Position numbers and translations under genes: made by a program
Origin: CAZLFQ01 sp964625465
Lineage (GTDB): Bacteria > Pseudomonadota > Alphaproteobacteria > Rickettsiales > Midichloriaceae
Direction: 5' to 3'
Assembly (NCBI GenBank): GCA_964625465.1
Contig: CAZVFD010000001.1
Location: forward strand, 1-64,000
Length of the DNA: 64,000 nucleotides
In this document: piece after piece, positions 60,298-64,000 of the stretch
How positions within the stretch are numbered: position 1 is the stretch's first letter
How the letters are laid out: every line of letters begins with the position of its first letter
Notes under the pieces: model-generated
What the model saw: the letters and a program-made list of their open reading frames with translations, nothing else
The model's database searches: none
What the model was told of the DNA's origin: nothing

Positions 60298-61233
60298 TTA
60301 ATTATTAACACTTAAACCAAGGGTGTTCAAGGTTTCTCGAAATTGTTTTGGAATATCGGCTTTGATTTTTATTGTTTTGCCCTCGAACTCAAACTCCATT
60401 TTGTAAGAATGAAGGTATAGTTGAACGGGTATATTAGATGAGATTTCTTCTCTTTTTCCATATTTGTCATCGCCTAGAATCGGACATTCTATAAGGGAGC
60501 TGTGTACCCTCAATTGGTGAGTTCTTCCTGTGACAAGTTCAAATTCTACTAGCGCGAACTTATTAGCTGTGTAATCCATTACGCGATAGTAAGTAAGTGC
60601 TTTTTGGCCTTTTAAGTTCTTTCTTACTTTTTCGAAATTACCCCTTTGTTCCTTTTCAATAGGAATATCAATTTTACCTTGAGATGGTTTTGGTACACCT
60701 TGTAGTATTGCCAAATAAAATTTCTGCATTTTTTTAAAGCGAAAGATCTCTGCAAGTTTTGCAGCAACATTGGCTTTGCGAGCAAGAACTAGAATACCGC
60801 TTGTGTCTTTATCAATTCTATGGACAAGTTTAGGTTTTTCATCGTAACCAAATCTTAGGCAGTCTGACACATCATCGATGCTATAAGCTATTTTAGTGCC
60901 GCCCTGCACAGCGAGTCCCACTGGTTTATTTAAAACTATAATATTTTTATCTTTGTAAATAATTGAGTCGATAATTTCTTTTTCGAGTTTGGGATTTGAT
61001 TTGCGTTGAGTTGGTTCAGCTTGAATATCAAAATTAGGGAATCTGATTTCATCTCCAGCTTCTAGGATTTTTGAAATATCTGCTTTTTTCCCATTGAGTT
61101 TTATTATACCTTTGCGCAGCATTTTGGCAACTAAACCGAATGGTACATGTTTGTGATGGCGTTTGAACCATCTGTCCAATCTTATGCCTTCATCATCTTT
61201 TTTAACTTTAATGTTATTCAACGGGTTTGCCAT
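60298..61233 (-). CDS. rluC: Ribosomal large subunit pseudouridine synthase, RluC/D type
   Basis: 311 residues. The N-terminal S4 domain (RLDRWFKRHHKHVPFGLVAKMLRKG and IIKLNGKK) is followed by the RluA-family catalytic motif LVHRIDKDTSGILVLAR with the catalytic Asp, and FELVTGRTHQLRVHSSLIECPILGD. RluC modifies three uridines in domains II and V of 23S rRNA. Divergent from fliI. Confidence 0.9.
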   Translation of the reverse strand: MANPLNNIKVKKDDEGIRLDRWFKRHHKHVPFGLVAKMLRKGIIKLNGKKADISKILEAGDEIRFPNFDIQAEPTQRKSNPKLEKEIIDSIIYKDKNIIVLNKPVGLAVQGGTKIAYSIDDVSDCLRFGYDEKPKLVHRIDKDTSGILVLARKANVAAKLAEIFRFKKMQKFYLAILQGVPKPSQGKIDIPIEKEQRGNFEKVRKNLKGQKALTYYRVMDYTANKFALVEFELVTGRTHQLRVHSSLIECPILGDDKYGKREEISSNIPVQLYLHSYKMEFEFEGKTIKIKADIPKQFRETLNTLGLSVNN

Positions 61234-61280
61234 ACAAAGCTTTTGAGTTATAGTGTTAATGTAACGTTTCGAAAATCCTT

Positions 61281-62621
61281 ATGCCGCAGGCTCTAAAAAA
61301 TTTACGCAACAAGATTGCTACTATACCAAATTTTTCTCTAATTGGCAAAGTATCTGCAATACGCGGACTATTGATTGAAGTTACTGGAATATCTCAGTTT
61401 TCAAGTGTTGGGTCTTTTTGTGAGATTAAAGCAAGAGACAACCGAATCGTTCGAGCTGAGGTAATAGGTTTTAGAGAGTCAGTAAGTTTGTTAATGCCTT
61501 TCGAGGAATTAGTTGGTGTTGGCGTTGGTTGTGAAGTGTTTCTAAAAAGTATTGAACAGACAATTTACCCTTGTGAAGAGTGGCGAGGCAGAGTTATCAA
61601 TTGTTTTGCAGAGCCAATTGATGGCAAAGGGGTCTTGCCAAAAGGAAAAGATCCATATCTGCTAAGAGCTGATCCTCCGCCAGCACAAGAAAGAAGCAGA
61701 GTTAAGGGTAAAATAAATATGGGGGTAAGAGCAGTAAATACTTTTACCACATGTTGCCGAGGACAGAGGTTAGGTATATTTGCGGGCTCTGGTGTTGGTA
61801 AGTCAATGATGCTAGCGATGTTCACGAAATTTGCTGATACAGACATAAAAGTAATAGGACTTATTGGGGAAAGAGGAAGAGAAGTTCAAGAATTTATAGA
61901 AGATTATTTAGGCGAAGAAGGGCTAAAAAATGCTGTAGTAATTGTGTCGACTTCAAGTGAGTCCGCGTTAGCAAGGCGACAGGCTGCGTATGTAATGATG
62001 TCTGTAGCGGAATACTTTAGGGATCAAAATAATGAAGTATTGGCTATGATTGATAGTGTTACTAGGTTTGCCACCGCACAAAGAGAAATAGGTTTGGCTG
62101 CTGGAGAGCCGCCAACTACCAAAGGATACACGCCGAGTGTGTTTGTTGAGTTGCCAAAATTACTTGAAAGAGCAGGTCCTGGAACTAGAGATCAGGGTGC
62201 CATCACTGGCTTGATTTCAGTCTTGGTCGAGGGTGATGATAATAATGAACCAGTTGCGGATTCTGTAAGGTCAATTCTTGATGGTCATATAGTTTTGGAT
62301 AGATCTATAGCAGCAAGGGGAAGATTCCCAGCTATAGATGTTCTTAACAGCATTTCTAGAACTATGCCTATGTGTAATAGTTCATATGAGAATAGCTTAA
62401 TTTTAGAGGCAAAAAAGCTGATCTCTATTTACAGCGATATGGCCGATATGATTAGAATTGGTGCATATAAAAATGGTAGTGACCCTGAGGTTGACCGAGC
62501 AATAAAGTACAACCAAGCGCTTGAAGATTATTTAAGTCAGGATTATAAAGAGCAAGATGATTTAGAATCATCATATAGTAAACTTGCGGGTGCAATAGAC
62601 TTTAGAAATGAAAAAAATTAA
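61281..62621 (+). CDS. fliI: Flagellar protein export ATPase FliI
   Basis: 446 residues. Walker A GIFAGSGVGKS near 171-180, then IKVIGLIGERGREVQEFIEDYLG, Walker B LAMIDSVTRFATAQREIGLA, and DRSIAARGRFPAIDVLNSISR, which separates FliI from the F1-ATPase and from Rho. It energises export of flagellar proteins. It stands apart from flgD and fliK, so the flagellar genes are dispersed. Its end overlaps the ccmH start by 14 bases. Confidence 0.93.
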   Translation: MPQALKNLRNKIATIPNFSLIGKVSAIRGLLIEVTGISQFSSVGSFCEIKARDNRIVRAEVIGFRESVSLLMPFEELVGVGVGCEVFLKSIEQTIYPCEEWRGRVINCFAEPIDGKGVLPKGKDPYLLRADPPPAQERSRVKGKINMGVRAVNTFTTCCRGQRLGIFAGSGVGKSMMLAMFTKFADTDIKVIGLIGERGREVQEFIEDYLGEEGLKNAVVIVSTSSESALARRQAAYVMMSVAEYFRDQNNEVLAMIDSVTRFATAQREIGLAAGEPPTTKGYTPSVFVELPKLLERAGPGTRDQGAITGLISVLVEGDDNNEPVADSVRSILDGHIVLDRSIAARGRFPAIDVLNSISRTMPMCNSSYENSLILEAKKLISIYSDMADMIRIGAYKNGSDPEVDRAIKYNQALEDYLSQDYKEQDDLESSYSKLAGAIDFRNEKN

Positions 62622-62991
62622 TTTCCTCAGCGCAGCTATGATTGTTATGATATCTCAATTTGCTTTTGCAGATGTTGATATTAGCAGAGCTAAAAATATT
62701 TATTCGCAAATCAGGTGTGCTACATGTCAGGGGCAATCGATAGCTGACTCGAATAGCGAACATGCAAAAATGATGCGCGAATATATTGATAAACAAGTCG
62801 CTTTACATAAGTCTGACGAGCAAATTTTTGAAGAAATTAGATCTGCTTACGGGGATTACTTGGTCTTCGATCCTAAATTTTCTATACATACATTTATGCT
62901 TTGGTTGCTGCCTTTTGTAGTAGTGATGGTATTGTTTGTTATAGTATTTAGGAGGGTTAAAGATTTCCATAGTGTACAAACGAAGATATGA
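62608..62991 (+). CDS. ccmH: Cytochrome c-type biogenesis protein CcmH
   Basis: 127 residues. A signal peptide (residues 1-21, ending AFA), then the heme-lyase redox motif RCATCQGQSIADSNSEHA, DKQVALHKSDEQIFEEIRSAYGDYLVFDP, and a C-terminal membrane helix (TFMLWLLPFVVVMVLFVIVF). CcmH keeps the apocytochrome CxxCH cysteines reduced for heme attachment. The C-terminal TPR part found in some fused CcmH forms is absent. Overlaps fliI by 14 bases. Confidence 0.94.
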   Translation: MKKINFLSAAMIVMISQFAFADVDISRAKNIYSQIRCATCQGQSIADSNSEHAKMMREYIDKQVALHKSDEQIFEEIRSAYGDYLVFDPKFSIHTFMLWLLPFVVVMVLFVIVFRRVKDFHSVQTKI

Positions 62992-63082
62992 TTGTTAAAT
63001 AGCGAATTTGGACACACAAACTAAATTTGCTTAAGTTAATAAACTGGTATATAAGTGCTTAGTCGCTTTTTTTTAAATTTTT

Positions 63083-64000
63083 ATGGCAAAAATACTAATA
63101 GTTGATGATGAATCGGATATTAGAGAGCTTCTTTCGGATGTTTTGAAAGATGAAGGCTATCTCACACAAACGGCTACAAATGCAAAAACTGCACTTGAGT
63201 CTGTGGATTCCTTTGCGCCTGATTTAGTAATTTTGGATATTTGGTTAGAGGGAAGCGAGTTTGATGGGATTGGTGTTTTAAAACGGATAAAACAAAGCAA
63301 ACCTCAACTTCCAGTTTTGATGATAAGTGGCCACGGGAATATCGAGACTGCAGTTGAGACCATTAGACATGGTGCTTATGACTTTATAGAAAAGCCTTTT
63401 AAAGCCGAGAAACTTTTGATTCTCGTAAATAGAGCAATAGAAGCTGCGGCATTATCAAGAGAGAATACAGACTTAAAACAACAACAGCAGATAAATTCTC
63501 AATTGCATGGTGAATCAAAACAAATCCATACAGTTATTGAGACAGCAAAACTAATTGCCGCTGCACAAAGTAGGGTATTAATTACAGGTGAGTCGGGTAC
63601 TGGAAAAGAAGTTTTGGCACGAATGATTCATAAGTTATCTTCTAGAAAAGATAAACAATTTGTAACAATGCATGCAGGGAGTATATCTGATAATGAGTTC
63701 GAGGTAGAGTTTTTCGGCATTGATAACGGTAAAGATTTTAGAGAAGGTATTATAGAACGATCGAATGGCGGTATACTTTTTATAGATGAAGTTTCAGAAA
63801 TGCCGCTACCAGTGCAAGCAAAGCTTCTGAAGCTTTTGCAAGAGCATACTTTTTATAAAGTTGGTAGCAATAAACCTATACAAGTTGATGTTCGAATTAT
63901 AGCAGCCTCTTCCAAAAACCTAGATTCTGAGGTGGAAAAAGGAAGATTGAATAAGAGTTTGCTATATAGATTGAATGTTGCGACTATCAACATGCCCCCT
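63083..64000 (+). CDS. ntrX: NtrX-like response regulator (N-terminal part; continues beyond window)
   Basis: 306 residues to the window edge. Residues 1-120 are a receiver: VDDESD with the acidic pair, phosphate-acceptor Asp52 in LVILDIWLEGSEFDG, LMISGHGNIETAVE, and FIEKPF with the conserved Lys. Residues 135 onward are an AAA+ domain: Walker A TGESGTGKEVLARMIH, Walker B GGILFIDEVSEMP, and the arginine-region YRLNVATINMPP. The usual sigma-54 contact loop GAFTGA is absent; the place reads EFFGIDNGKDFREG. The start at 63083 has no strong ribosome site but fits the family. Confidence 0.88.
   Translation, partial: MAKILIVDDESDIRELLSDVLKDEGYLTQTATNAKTALESVDSFAPDLVILDIWLEGSEFDGIGVLKRIKQSKPQLPVLMISGHGNIETAVETIRHGAYDFIEKPFKAEKLLILVNRAIEAAALSRENTDLKQQQQINSQLHGESKQIHTVIETAKLIAAAQSRVLITGESGTGKEVLARMIHKLSSRKDKQFVTMHAGSISDNEFEVEFFGIDNGKDFREGIIERSNGGILFIDEVSEMPLPVQAKLLKLLQEHTFYKVGSNKPIQVDVRIIAASSKNLDSEVEKGRLNKSLLYRLNVATINMPP

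Noticed and set aside
1..64000. tRNA, rRNA, tmRNA or CRISPR arrays
   Set aside because: No T-arm GGTTCGA-type matches, rRNA-like stretches or regularly spaced repeats were seen in the intergenic regions.

Overview
The window is AT-rich, gene-dense bacterial DNA with the gene content of an alphaproteobacterium. The best guess is a host-associated member of the Rickettsiales (or the neighbouring Holosporales). Pointers to this are the alphaproteobacterial versions of dnaK/dnaJ, dnaE, ftsK, ccmC/ccmH, rnd, tilS, ihfA and an NtrX-like regulator, a dicarboxylate (DASS-type) carrier, an ankyrin-repeat protein, many lineage-restricted proteins of unknown family, and three flagellar genes (flgD, fliK, fliI). 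The placement is inferred from protein content only. Two runs of N (24062-24093 and 37127-37137) show that this is a draft scaffold.

Layout. 1-6000 (minus): an operon of two ABC half-exporters, a GNAT acetyltransferase, a DUF6314 protein and the start of an endonuclease/exonuclease/phosphatase protein, preceded by a DUF2066 protein. 6068-15658: yciB, dnaJ, tsaB, a PfkB kinase with an apparent signal peptide, a degenerate receiver protein, dnaK behind a heat-shock-like promoter, an HExxH protein, two methyltransferases and mlaF. 15660-23253 (minus): dnaE interrupted by one in-frame TGA, a GT2 synthase, an outer-membrane barrel, ccmC and an OmpA-like protein. 23361-30768: a SixA-type phosphatase, ftsK (with a gap), rnd, tilS, flgD and fliK. 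30908-33779: four tandem paralogous membrane proteins of an unrecognised family. 33892-48374: rpsU, phaC, a duplicated-repeat protein next to a gap, a CapD-like dehydratase, aspartate aminotransferase, the DASS carrier, an MBL hydrolase, an ankyrin protein, tatD, ihfA, an aspartoacylase-like protein and a CNNM/CBS protein. 48384-54940 (minus): a hydantoinase-like / DUF917 / NCS1-permease operon headed by an unknown 361-codon ORF, the whole leader and first gene being tandemly duplicated with a period of 1496 bp. 54995-64000: fabI with two NTF2-like paralogues, a palindromic repeat, an rpiB-glyA fusion, SH3 protein, coaD, rluC, fliI, ccmH and the start of an ntrX-like gene.

How it fits together. 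Most genes are housekeeping (proteostasis, replication, division, tRNA modification, cytochrome c maturation, fatty acid synthesis). They are interleaved with envelope or polysaccharide genes and with accessory genes that may act at the host interface. The observations most worth a second look are the four-gene membrane paralogue array, the 1.5-kb microhomology-bounded duplication with its conserved promoter, palindrome and small ORF, the dnaE nonsense codon beside the catalytic aspartates, the RpiB-GlyA fusion, the PfkB kinase with a signal peptide, and the NtrX-like protein that lacks the sigma-54 contact motif. No tRNA, rRNA, CRISPR array or insertion sequence was recognised.
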